A stretch of DNA of 64,000 bases from Isoetes taiwanensis (lineage: Eukaryota > Streptophyta > Lycopodiopsida > Isoetales > Isoetaceae). Below, in pieces: positions 37,801-48,483 of the stretch. Each line of letters begins with the position of its first letter. The stretch's first letter is position 1. The stretch spans positions 124,001 through 188,000 of the forward strand of contig JAJEKV010000135.1 in the NCBI GenBank assembly GCA_021234155.1, written 5' to 3'. Both the position numbers and the translations under genes were made by a program. The notes beneath the pieces were generated by a model. That model searched no databases. It was not told where the DNA came from and saw nothing but the letters and a program-made list of their open reading frames with translations.

Positions 37801-38110
37801 TCATCGCATTGAAATCTCTCCCAATGTTACATCTCCCGGCGATACTGCTCTATGTCATCATAATAATTCCTATAGGGCATATGCACATTCAGGAAACCGC
37901 TCGATGCACCCCCAGAACTTAGAAGTTTCATGGGTATATAACATCCTCAGCGATAAACAAGTATGGCGGTGAAGAAAAGATCAGATTCATGTGTAGCTAA
38001 GAGTCTATCGCCTTGTGGAGCGAGTCAGATGCTAGCATCTTTGAAGTAGTACCACCCTCCATACCCTCGCTGCCATGGCGCCATTGGCTGCTGAGAAATG
38101 ATGGTACCGA
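34887..38110 (-). mobile_element. Decayed LINE: endonuclease, RT, 3' end with (TTCC)n
   Basis: On the minus strand, the AP-endonuclease has NVHMPYRNYYDDIEQY (37880-37840), then RDFNAM near 37810 in place of GDFN, and NPSFTYLKRRGRWGAINGGL (37640-37575). The RT palm is at 36340-36050, broken over three frames. It contains GVKQ, LSP, FGLYIDKLETRMQNMEV, a LDDL catalytic remnant, then YREHLDALES and a NQ-KTKV-like block. The 3' end carries 'tctccgtggacgttaaaa' near 34912 and a GGAA run at 34887-34906, so it is related to the 9.8 and 17.9 kb ends. The RT is of the LSP-LYIDKLE type, unlike the LINEs at 18-26 kb. The plus-strand ORFs here, up to 167 codons, are antisense shadows. Confidence 0.82.
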
Positions 38111-39444
38111 TATCCCGCTAAATCGTGATGACCACTATATCAATGTCTCTTGCAAGGAAGATGATGTCCATGCCCGCAAAGAATTTTAGCAATGCCGCCG
38201 CACCTGGAACTCCCCTACGCCTACCTGCCACAATTCGAAGGCACTCTTCCTATGTTGCTTAGGTGACTGCCCTCATTCCAGGGCCCCATGTGGAGGGTGC
38301 GTGGAGTTGGGCCATTGGCGTGCGCCGGGGCTCGCATGTCCGCTCGCCAGCCAGGGGCGCCTGTGTACCTCTGTCCCGGGCCAAGGGCGACTCCGCCATT
38401 CGAGCGGATCCAAAAGTGCTTGGTCCCCCTACGCCGCTTCTCGCCATCAGTTGGACGGAGGCAATAAATATTTATCTTTAGCGCATTCACCGTGCCCGCC
38501 GACCCCGCCGACCTCGGTTTTATCTTTTGTAACCTCTCCTTCGTTGAGCCGTGATCGTGATCCGCGTCTGCGCACCATGCGTCCTTCAAGTGACTAGCGT
38601 GACCGGATGATGGTAGCGATGGTATGACGCCACACACGCGCTACATCATAAACATCACATCATGCCACACATAAACAACACATGCCACACATATTGTAAT
38701 TTGGCGCGGTTATTCACAAGCCTCCCTTTGCTACATACTTTCTTTTGTTTGCCTTAGTTCTTTAGGTGGAATTTTGAAATGCAAGTGTCACAATGCTCAA
38801 ATAATATGCAAATTCGAAGGCTAGATATGACTACGATTCGCTACACCTTGTTTCATGCTGTAGAGGAATTATGCCTCAAAGACAATGCAATGAAAACCTT
38901 ATCAAGTGATTCGAAGAGTAACTTACAACCTTCTCAGCTCTGGGTAAACATTGTTGTTGCCACTAGGTTCATATAAAGTGCAATCGAGAAGAGCGTAAGA
39001 ATCCACAACTACCGGCCACAAAGGTTAGAGAATACATAAAGTACGCCTTCATTGTGACTCCCATAGTATGCTCCTGAATAAGGGCATTTCCGTGAATATC
39101 ATAAATAACGGTATTTTACTTAGTTTAGTAACAAGGGTACCTTTCCTCGTGGAGGACTCCTCGCCTCAATCTCCTTTATCGGGTACTCCTTCCGCATTAA
39201 GCAAGATGCCTTTCGTAGTTCTCACAGTGCTCGCAGCGCGGCAACTTCTCGCCTTCCTTGGATACCATTTGCCCCAGATATTTTGTTCTCGCCAATTTCT
39301 ATATCAATAATCTTGTATATCGCTTCACTATATTTTCCACATAACACAAGTGCATAATTTATTGTGACTATTTAAAGTTGCATTTAAACCCACCTCGCAA
39401 CTATTGATTGGAATCAGACTGCATCGTGCTTTAACAACTAAATA

Positions 39445-39985
39445 AGTTTTCCACGCAGTATTTGAATGGATATGTTGGACAAGCCGGGTTTGGAAAAAAC
39501 ATGAGACTAACAAAATCGCAAAGATTGTACCGCTAGTTATGGTTTAGCAAGAAGCCTACCCGCCGTAACATGCGAAGAAACAAATGAATTCAATGTTGGA
39601 ATGCAAAAGAAGGATACCAAATGCTCTACTAAAATATATGAAAGGCTTTTTCTTAAACTGCTAATAATATAGTTGCATATGCCAAATCCATCAGCTTCTA
39701 CCATGTTTGATTGAGGAGATCAAGATGCATCTGCCCGAACTCCTTTCTCTCAAGAATAGTCCAAATAGGCTTTCCGTAATCGTCAAGAATCATCATATGT
39801 GGTTTGTGCATAATAGCTTTCTCAACATGGATCTCGCTTACTACATGCTTATACAAAGTGCATGTGAGAAAATAGGCACTGGACCTCGTGGTGTGTTTGA
39901 ATGGATTTGCCGGATAAGTCGGGTTTGGAAAAAATGAGATTAACCAAACATGCAAAGATTGTACCTCCTTACTATGAAGTTTTGG
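39445..39985 (+). repeat. Direct repeat spaced ~440 bp
   Basis: Around 39450-39535 and 39888-39970 the sequences 'gtttgaatgga', 'cgggtttggaaaaaa', 'atgaga', 'caaagattgtacc' occur in the same order. The copies are diverged and together could mark the two sides of an unidentified element. Confidence 0.7.
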
Positions 39986-41349
39986 GCAGCAGTGCCGGTG
40001 CTATGTTGTTCTGATCATCACAGCTTACCCTCGCAACCGTGAAGAAAACAAAAGCGAATCCGAATGCCGGATTGCGTAAGAGGGATATGAAAATGCCTCC
40101 ATCTGGGCGTATGGTAATTGGGCGCCTATTTCTGTGGCCGTGCTTTCTTTGTGTGCCTCATGCGTCATTTCAATGCCCGCGTTTATTGCCGCTGGTTGTT
40201 ACCACAAAGCGCTCGCGGTTACTATTTCCATAAAACATCTATTTTACAACGAAAATGAATGGACAATTTGTCCCTACGCCAAGAGCGCAAGATGTTGTGA
40301 CCACAGCCTCTAAGATGGTTCGAATAGGTCCTTGCTAATGTTATGATACACTCTAAACTCAGCTTTCAATCTCATAAAATACAAACATCCTCAAAAGGAT
40401 GTTTTATGCATAATACTAAATATAGCTTCATTATTTTAAATCTCCTAGAGAAGGTGTACTTATAATGCCCTTTATTTTACAACAAACTTATAGTATACAA
40501 CTTAGCAACTTTATGGGCTTTTTCCCGGGTTCCATCATATCGTTGGGTTCTATAATTTTATGCTTTTAAGCACCTCCTAGAATCCATATATGTTGAGCTA
40601 TTTGTTGGCAACCATCTTCCAAAATGAGAACGGAAAACTTTTAACGATCACAAGTTCGCAACAAGATTGCATGATGAAACCCGACCAGCCAGCCTGAGAA
40701 TCACACATTGTAGACACACTTCCCAGATATAGATGTCTGTTATTCATAGTATTTGAGAATGAAATCCTAATTGATTCTTGCCAGAAATTCTCAATATCCA
40801 AATTCAGGTTTTAAACGACGTTTAGTAAAGGAGTGAACAAATCATTTGGATTTCATTTATAACCCGTAAAGGAAAGAGAAATGCCAATGTGATTACTCTA
40901 AGCTTGAACTTTCTCGATGAATAACACCCATGATCGATGGCAAGAAGAAGTGCCACCAAAATAGCCTAAGTGTGCCTTTCTGGGTCTACATTTTGAATAT
41001 GTATAAGTTCAACAGATCATAAATAGGTGCATCCAACAGCGCGTATGACTTTACAATTATCGTTCTCTATGCATCGACATGTCCCCGAACTGATGTGCAA
41101 AGTCCCTGCCGCAAAACAATATGTGTCTCCTCACACGAGGATTTTGTTTCCAAGGGCTGCAAAAATGCAGCATTCTTGATCAACTTTACAAGAAGAAAGC
41201 CTTGTTGTTGCCAAAATCCACAAATAATCTTGCATGTATCCTTAGTGATACAAGAATGTTGACATGACAGATGTGGTCAAAATTTTGCAATTGCATCTGA
41301 TCCGCAGAGACCGTGATTCAACTCTGTGGATCATAAATAATGGCTGACA

Positions 41350-41650
41350 ACTGAGAGAAACTGCGGCGCTCCTAGGGCAATGTATCAAAATTGAAGAATT
41401 TGCCGATTCAACAAGTTTGTCTGCTTTCCACTTGGTAAGAAGTCGCTTGTAACCACCCATCACATGCATGTCCTTATAAGTACAACCAGCACTCTAGCAC
41501 GCATATTTCAACTGCATTGTAACTTACAACTAAATAACTTCCCAATGATAAATTCAATAAGTCGAGACATCTCTGCGGCTCCTAGGGCAACAACAAAATT
41601 CCACCTGTCGATTCACTTAAGTTTGTCCTGCTTTCCACTTGCAGTCGCCT
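41350..41650 (+). repeat. Direct repeat spaced ~215 bp
   Basis: Segments 41350-41450 and 41565-41650 share 'ctgcggcgctcctagggcaa' (second copy lacks gc), 'cgattca' and 'ctgctttccacttg' in order. Confidence 0.75.
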
Positions 41651-43792
41651 TCGGCATCAAATTTACCTTCCAATCATACACGCTAAATAACCGAACTCAC
41701 ATTGAACACACCCTTGTGTTAACATCAGATGTCCAATGTGCTTAACTCTTCCTTTGTTCCTGTCATTCAATTATTCTCAAATTTTCCTCGGACCTCAATC
41801 TTTCCATGCAATTTCTCCCTTGACCTCTTAACCATAACACAAGGGTCGATATAAACATAGTGACATGCCATGTAGATTCAGCCTACCAACTCTGACATAC
41901 TAGAGATGCTTCACGATGAAGTTAATCGGCTGCACTGACTCTACTAACTCAAGCCCTTAGATGATATAAACTTATACAAAGTTCGAGCAATGTTTCATAA
42001 CGGTAGTATTTTGCATTGCTGGATGCTGCAATGAGATGAGTCTTGAGGGCATGCATTAACCAAGCATTTAAGGTCGCATGGCGAAGAGAAACATTTGCAT
42101 TTTCCATACTTTCAAGCAATTGCTTCATCTTCACGTAGTCATGACAAAAGACCATAACTTTAGAGGACCATGTTATGCTCTGATTTATCCAATTAAAAAG
42201 ATTCTCCATTTGAATCCGGTCAAGGATCGTTGAGCGTCATTAACAAACCCATACTTTCCATAACAATGAAGAACAACCTTATAGTCATTTTAAGGAAAGT
42301 TTGCAACCATTGACACGCATTTGTTTCGCGTTTCTTGACATCATGAGTGTAGTCCTGTGAGATGCTTGTATTGACGAGATCTAAAACTCATAGGTCTTGC
42401 AAAATCCAAACCCGATTAGCGAATCTCTTCAAAATCATTCCACTTGACATTGTTCGAGTCCATAATTTCCATAAATTTATATCGAAGCGACACTGACTTC
42501 ACTCTCTCATGTATGCTCAAGTTTTGCTTCAAATTGTTCACTTGTGATGATTTAACTTCCTGTTGTTCTTTGTACTTAATAAAACTACCATGTGTGCATG
42601 AAGTTGCGGTCGATATTTGCGGGTATGCATATAAATAAATTTTTATTACTTGCTAATCATGCACAGAAATTTTATAATAATATTGGCAGAAAAAATATAG
42701 GATATATCATATTCATTTCCATTATATCTTATCATCTGCATATATTTTACATAGAGATTTGCATCTTATCAACTAACCCTATTGAACACCTTTTAGCTTA
42801 CTTTGAGAGCAATTTACCAATTACATTTGTTGAATGAGCTAAATTATGTCACGAGCATTACGATATTGAAATGAGCATGTGCTTCCACTTAGGCTATAGC
42901 GCTGCCCCAACTCACAGCCTCCACATTCAATCCTGAATGGTTCAACACTCTTTCCAACACTAAGCCTAGTTTTACTTTAGAAGCATTGCATTGGTTGAAA
43001 AGCAAAACATTGCGGAACCAAGCTCCTAACCGACAACCATTGTTCTCTAAAACAAAGATTTGGGCGAGAGTTGCATATGCCAAATCATTGCCTTCTATCA
43101 CGAGACTCATACTGCCCGGCTCCACCTTTCTGGTATGCATAACCACACGGCCTTCCCAATCATTGGATTACCTCCACCTTGTGGAGTTACTTTCATTTCG
43201 ATTTGGCTTAATGAAGTGTCACGTGGAGTGCTTACCGGTAGGGATTCTGGTAAATGGTTCACGAGGAAATAGGAGGTTTGGGCAGGTCCTTGACATATCT
43301 TAGGGATATTCTAGCTATACCTAAGATACGTAAACTCCCACATAAACGAGGTTGCCCCTAGCGGCAACCAAAAAACATAAAAACTCGATGTATTTGAGTT
43401 AACCCCTCACATAAGAAAATGTTGGTGTGTTTACATTTTGTAGAAATATGGCGTCGCCTGTTTTTTATCTAGAAAATTTGTCCATTGGTTCATCAATATT
43501 TACGTGGATTCACGTCGTGGATCGATATAAATCTATTTATTTTTTCCATTTGGCCTATATTTTGCATTTAACATGATCTACATATAGCACCTTCAATTGA
43601 TGCGTATTTAACGTTTTCTACATAAACCACCTTCTATTGATAAGTTGCATTTATTGGACGAGAAAATGGCCTAAACTCCATCTTCTTCAAAATGAAGAAC
43701 ATGAAAATGAAGAAAATAGTACAGCGTGAAACACAAAAAATGCCATCTTCTTCGTCCAGCATATCTTGCTTTTGCTCCTCGTCGCATGACTA

Positions 43793-44180
43793 GATGAATT
43801 CCTCTACCCTAAAAATCTCACCCTTCTCCATCTTCTTCACTTTTGCGGACTTGTTAAGAATCTCAAGCTTCAACATCTTCTTCATTGTTTCGTTCTTCAT
43901 TTTTGTAGACTTATTAACAACCGCACGCTTCACCATTATTTTCATTTTTTGTGTTTCACGCTTCACCATCTTCTTCATTAACATGTTCTTCATTTTGAAG
44001 AAGATGGTGAAGCATAAGAACACGAAGCAAAAAAGATGGAAAAGCGTGAGATTGTTAACAAATCCACAAAAATAAAGAACAAAAGAAATGAAGAAGATGA
44101 TGAAGGTTGAGCTTCTTAACAAGTCCACAAAAGCAAAAAAGATTGAGAAGCGTAAGGTTCTTAGGTTAGAGGAATTCACC
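43793..44180. repeat. Long imperfect palindrome, two 180-nt arms
   Basis: The left arm (43793-43972) and right arm (44001-44180) are reverse complements, symmetric about position 43986.5, with a 28-nt spacer. By eye roughly three quarters or more of the positions pair, with no net length difference between the arms. A transcript would fold into a very long hairpin. The minus strand carries a 129-codon ORF (43790-44179) running through both arms: a hydrophobic, Phe-rich half from the right arm and a Lys-rich half from the left arm. The arms appear to derive from a Lys-rich coding sequence duplicated in inverted orientation. Confidence 0.9.
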
Positions 44181-44834
44181 TATTTGCGCAATGAGGGGCA
44201 AAAGAAAGATATATTGGACGAAGATTTGTCAATATTTTTGGAGGAAGCAGTTGCTCTATTGGATGACTCGTTGGCTAAAGAAGACTTCAATTCTTCCTCA
44301 CAAGAAGATAACATGGTCAAGGGCAATGTAACAATAAAAGGGGCTATCTATGAAGTGGATGAGTTGTTGATCTTTAGGAATTGTTTGGTAAAGACTTGCC
44401 TAGGTCTTTGTGAGACAAGGTTTGAGGAACATGGAGTTATGTTTGACTTTGTCAACATCAAGAAGGAAAAAGAAAAGGGATATCAATGAAGTAGATGAGT
44501 TGTTGGAGACATTCTCGATATGGTCAATGCCAAGAAACAAAAAGAAGTAGATATTGACAAAATAGATGACTTGTTGCCAAAGATAGCTCAACCCTCCAGA
44601 ATGTTTGATGGAGACTTGCCAATATTTTGTGATGTAAGACTAGAGCAAACAGGAGCCTCATCACAAGAAAATGATCATAAAGATATGCCGGATCTGATCA
44701 ATATGTCAGTCAACAATAAGAAGCAAAAGGAGGCAAGTAGGAATGATGATGAGACAACACACGAAGCAAGAAGCAAGCATGTTGAGGGATTAATTCAATA
44801 CCGCGTTCACAAGATAGGGATGATGATGAAATAA
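44001..44834 (+). pseudogene. Decayed repeat-containing Lys/Asp-rich coding sequence
   Basis: Two ORFs in the same frame (44088-44489 and 44520-44834) are split by two stops and a local frameshift. The protein is highly charged and internally repetitive. A Val/Ile-Asp-Glu/Asp-Leu-Leu motif occurs as YEVDELLIF, INEVDELLE (shifted frame) and DKIDDLLPK. A second motif occurs as DEDLSIF...SSQEDN and DGDLPIF...SSQEND. No family is recognised. The N-terminal, Lys-rich part (NKSTKAKKIEKRK) is the right arm of the palindrome. It could be a host gene remnant or a transposon-encoded structural protein. Confidence 0.4.
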
Positions 44835-45250
44835 CTCTAAGTAGTAGCATATTGCAAGGATGAGTTTGATGCCATGTATTCAAATATGCGATCTCACTTC
44901 TCTTCAATGTAGACGACATTGTATTACTTTTCGTGGATAAAGCAGGCTGCAAAGACATCTCAGTACATTGGCATCCTTTTGTGAAAATAGGTATGAAAGT
45001 AGATCTGGCAAACAAGTAGTAGGGAAACAAGAAACTCCAAACGTTTACTTCAAAGAGGAGGAAAACATGGAAACGACAGGCAAACACAAATGCTTAGGGT
45101 GATCATAAATGAAAATTCCAGGTGTAATGGATGCATTGAACAAAGAACCAATGAAAGTTTCACGGTCCTATTATGCAAAGAACAAGAGGTAAAGCACATC
45201 TCGAACATAAATGTCATTCAAGATGTGCTTGAATGACCTTCTGCATCGCT

Positions 45251-45398
45251 GGAGTCAGCACATGAGGGTTTTTTTTATATGATCTCTGTTTTTCTGCTAG
45301 GTTTAACCGTGAAGGTTATTGAGAGAAAGCAGACCAAGTCATTTGAGAAGGTTGAAGAAGAGATTTGGCTTGTTGATGCAACAAATCTTTGTGGATTC
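45251..45398 (+). repeat. Left flanking direct repeat of the tandem array
   Basis: Contains 'cagcacatgaggg', a T-run, 'ggtttaaccgtg', 'gaggttgaagaagagatttggcttg-ga' and 'gatgcaac'. It matches 46849-47010 in the same orientation. The pair brackets the four-unit array. Confidence 0.8.
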
Positions 45399-45399
45399 G

Positions 45400-46780
45400 T
45401 TTTTTTTTTTTTTTTGTTTAGGTCCGTATTAGGAAGTCAGGGCAGTGACAATAGACAATTATATATCCTATCTATGTCGCGTTGCGTAGAATGAATACGG
45501 TGAACATGTATCAGCGTAAAGTTTTACTATACGTTGGGATTCGTCATTAATATAACCACAGCGACTCCATCAGAAATAACATCTAAGGGCAAAGGTTTGA
45601 ACCCACGACCAAAGTGCACAAATCTTAGGCATCACTAAGTACATATCAACTATACACATCCATTGAGCAAAATTTTTGTGGTACATGCTCACTTGTAGAG
45701 ATATGCGCTTTGGAAGTCACCAGTATTTTTATTTTTGTTTTAAGGTCCATATTAGGAAGTCGCAAGCAGCCAAGCCTAGTAGATACCTCACATATCCTAT
45801 CCATATCGAGTACGCGGCAGTGGACAATAGTGAGCGTGTATCAACAAAAAAGTTCTACTACATTTGGAGTTACGTCATTAATATAACCCCTACTTGACTC
45901 CGTAGTGACACCTAAGGCAAGGTTTGAGCCCACGACCAAAGTGCCCAAATCTTAAACTTAGGTCTATAGCGACTTCTTGTATGTCCAGTTGGCTTGAAAG
46001 CTTTTAGGTAGTGCATGCACACTTTGTGGCAGGATATCTCTGGCGTTAGGAGGTCAGTATGTTTTATTTTTTTGTTTTAAGGAGTCCGTATTAAGAAGTC
46101 ACTTGAGAACTGACCAAGCCTAGTAGACACCTACATATCTATCCATGCTCGGGTTAGCGTAGAATGGACCATAGTGAACATGTATAAATAGAAAGTTCTA
46201 CACGTTAGGGTTAAATCATTAATATAACACATTAGCAACTCCACGTGAAATGGCATTTAAGCGAGGGGGCAGACAAAAGCGCACAAATTTTGAGAGGCAT
46301 CAACGCCCCGAATTACATCACCGGCTAGCCGTAGCGTCGTTGGCCAAACTTTTTGTGAATGCATTGCACTTTAATGGCGAGAGATATCTCAGCGCAGGAA
46401 GTCGAGGAGTATTTTTATTTTATTTTTGAGTCCATGTCGAGGGAGTCGCAGAGACGGCCGAGCCTAGTAGACACCTCATGTCCTGTATATCCCGGGATTG
46501 GCAGAATGGACCATAGTTAACGTGTATTAACAGCTCTGACAGTAGGGTTAACCTAACAACTCCCATCCGAAGTAGCGTCTAAAGCGAGGTTGAACCGCGA
46601 CCCGAAGTGCCTGAAAATCTTAGGCACCACTAGGTCTATACGACTCACCACACATCCAAAGTGCCTGAAATCTTGGGGCACCACTAGGTGCATACTTGAC
46701 TCACCCGCAGCGTCGGATTTGAGCTGAAATATTTTGTGATACGTGCGTCTCTTTGTAGGCGAGATATCTCCCGCGCGGAG
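45400..46780 (-). repeat. Tandem array of four ~325-370-bp SINE-like units
   Basis: Units begin at about 45400, 45725, 46060 and 46411. On the plus strand each starts with a T-rich run and then has 'aggaagtc', 'agcctagtagacacctca', a gaacatgtatcaa-like block, 'cattaatataac', 'ggtttgaacccacgacc' and 'caaatcttaggcatcact'. It ends around 'gagatatct'. Read on the minus strand each unit ends in an A-rich tail and carries ggttcaaacc, which fits the Pol III B-box consensus, about 120 bp from its start. This is SINE-like. No convincing A box was found. The fourth unit has an extra internal duplication of about 53 bp (46601-46705). Confidence 0.75.
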
Positions 46781-46848
46781 GTAAGCGCTTGAATGGCGTT
46801 TATATAATGACTGGCAAGCGTTTATATAATGACCTTTTCTCGGGGAGC

Positions 46849-47010
46849 TTTACGCATCAAGTCGGCACATAGGGGTTTTTTTTTTTTTTTTTATTGATCT
46901 ACGTTTTACGCTGGGTTTAACCATGCTGGTTTAACCATGGCCGGATTGAGGAAGCCGGTAGGGTCATTGGCTGAGGTTGAGCGAGGGATTTGGCTTGATG
47001 ATGCAGCAGT
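46849..47010 (+). repeat. Right flanking direct repeat of the tandem array
   Basis: The second copy of the 45251-45398 sequence ('cggcacatagggg', T-run, 'gggtttaaccatg', 'gaggttgagcgagggatttggcttga', 'gatgcag'). It contains a small extra duplication of 'ggtttaaccatg'. Together with the left copy it could be a pair of short terminal repeats or the outermost units of a larger tandem unit. Confidence 0.8.
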
Positions 47011-47490
47011 CTTTGCCATAAGTCACACAAGAAAAACTTGTTGAAGATCTTCAAAACACTGCAAAAAAACAGAGATTGCAAAAGAAAACTTATGGAAGAT
47101 CTTCAAACATCAAAAGCTTTGAAGATTGTTGTTTTGCGACAGATTGAAGCCCACAAAATTTTGGAAGCCCTCTGCTGTTCGTAATCATGGCCTGGACATC
47201 GTCCCATAATTGATGGCGGGGGGGCATTCTGCCCTCATAGGGGCTCTTGGCAGCGCACACAGCCTCGGCAGCACCCGCGGCTTCGCCGCTCATGTGCTGC
47301 CCCGGATGGCGGCGCCACCTCTAAGCCCTGCCATTCATGTGCCACCTCGGCTAGCGGCACCACCTCCAGCCCCTATGGGACGAAATGCATCCCCTGCCAT
47401 CAATTGCATAGCACTTAACATGTCTCCCAGAAACTTCTCATCTTTAAGGAAGACCTATCCTTGAGATTCGAACAGACAATCAGCCGAATT
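47010..47490. other. Short GC-rich patch, no recognised gene
   Basis: A locally GC-rich stretch (47205-47400) encodes Ala/Pro-rich peptides on the plus strand and an 67-codon ORF on the minus strand. The 'ggcgccacctctaagccctgcc' and 'gcaccacctccagcccctat' segments are a degenerate internal repeat. No domain is recognised. Confidence 0.3.
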
Positions 47491-47720
47491 AGACTTTGCT
47501 CTCATCATGATGAAGGTAGATTGAAGAAAATACCTAGAGCACAAAAAACTTGTAGAGTATGTGTAGTTGTGGATGAGATCAAAAGTGAGGAACATGCTTT
47601 AATATGATGTCCAGCATAGGAGTTGAGAGCGAACTTGGCATTCATAAGGTGGTCTCATTGGAACACTTCTTCCAACTACCACCTCTTCGAGCAAGCAACT
47701 ATATTATTGAGCTAGGACAT
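47490..47720 (+). mobile_element. LINE zinc-binding tail fragment
   Basis: The plus strand reads SRIRL..., then RLKKIPRAQKTCRVC, then EEHALI, a stop, and CPA. This is the zf-RVT pattern (C-x2-C ... E-E-H ... C) found downstream of LINE reverse transcriptases. The RT itself is absent and no microsatellite tail follows. It is on the opposite strand to the WOX gene and lies about 0.5 kb past its homeodomain exon. Confidence 0.7.
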
Positions 47721-48226
47721 TGTTGAGTTGTTGCTACAAAGAATGAGATGCTTACATAACTTAAGCACAATACTGTTTCTGTTTCTGTGATATAAATGAG
47801 AGAGACAAGAAGATTGAGTATGATGATGCTTTGAGCTTAGGAAGCACATCGAAATACTCAAATCGTGTGAATTATTTTCTCGACATCTAACAGCCCTGAT
47901 GGTCTCATTAGACATGATAATACACACATTTTCTTTCTTTTTTCTTTCCAGATTGGCAAGGATGTACTGAAACAGGATTGGCATGCAGAGCAGCCTAGTA
48001 TCCAACAACTTACCTAATGACATCATACGCTAATAGTTAATCACTTTTACAATGGAAGATATGGTAATTGGGAGAAGTTTCTAATAAGATGGGTCTAGGA
48101 GTTTATAATCATACTTAATAGAAATGTGCTTGTTAAACATCCTATCATTGAGCAAATATAGCATCAAACCTCAAACAAGCAGGACCACCTAAAATAACCA
48201 CTCCTACACTCTAAGACCGTTTAAAC

Positions 48227-48483
48227 CTGATTGCCAATTTGGTTCCCATTTTGTTGTGACCGCTTTGCTCTAGCTCTTCTATTTTGAAACCAGTAAAAGA
48301 CATTCACTTCTTCAACCGGCCCATAAAGTCGAAGAGCATCTGTAATTAAGGTTATATCCTTGTCACCTGGAAGCAGATCACTGTTTTCAAAGATGTACTC
48401 AAGCACAGACAAATGCACATGAGTGGGCTTCCATCGTGGCCTTGTTGCACCTGGTGCCCTATCAATTGTACTTCCCCTAAAAC
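48227..48483 (-). CDS. WOX homeodomain exon
   Basis: 257 nt. The acceptor is tatgtatagcag with a good pyrimidine tract upstream. The end is either a donor, CAG|GTTTAA, or an in-frame TAA two codons later (gtt taa). It encodes RPRWKPTHVHLSVLEYIF, a loop with an extra-residue helix-loop-helix spacing typical of WOX, IT.AL..YGPVEEVN, and recognition helix VFYWFQNRRARAKR. Trp, Phe, Asn and Arg residues needed for the homeodomain core and DNA contact are all present, so it looks functional. VFYW is more usual in WUS and intermediate clades, whereas WOX13 proteins of flowering plants have VYNW. Confidence 0.92.

Larger units (their letters stand above)
38110..43780. other. Region with dispersed repeats, no recognised gene
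   Basis: From 38110 to 38640 GC-rich sequence continues the LINE composition and could be its 5' part. From 38640 on the sequence is AT-rich. ORFs at 39068-39310, 39698-39955, 41464-41745 and 42986-43303 have no recognised domain. Two diverged direct repeats are listed separately. Confidence 0.35.

Noticed and set aside
43794-44179. The hydrophobic ORFs as membrane proteins
   Set aside because: They are the antisense reading of a Lys-rich coding sequence (Lys AAA/AAG read in reverse gives Phe/Leu), so the hydrophobicity is a by-product.
45395-46880. T-runs as transcription terminators
   Set aside because: They are the A-rich tails of minus-strand repeat units; the window is plant nuclear DNA and no gene ends there.
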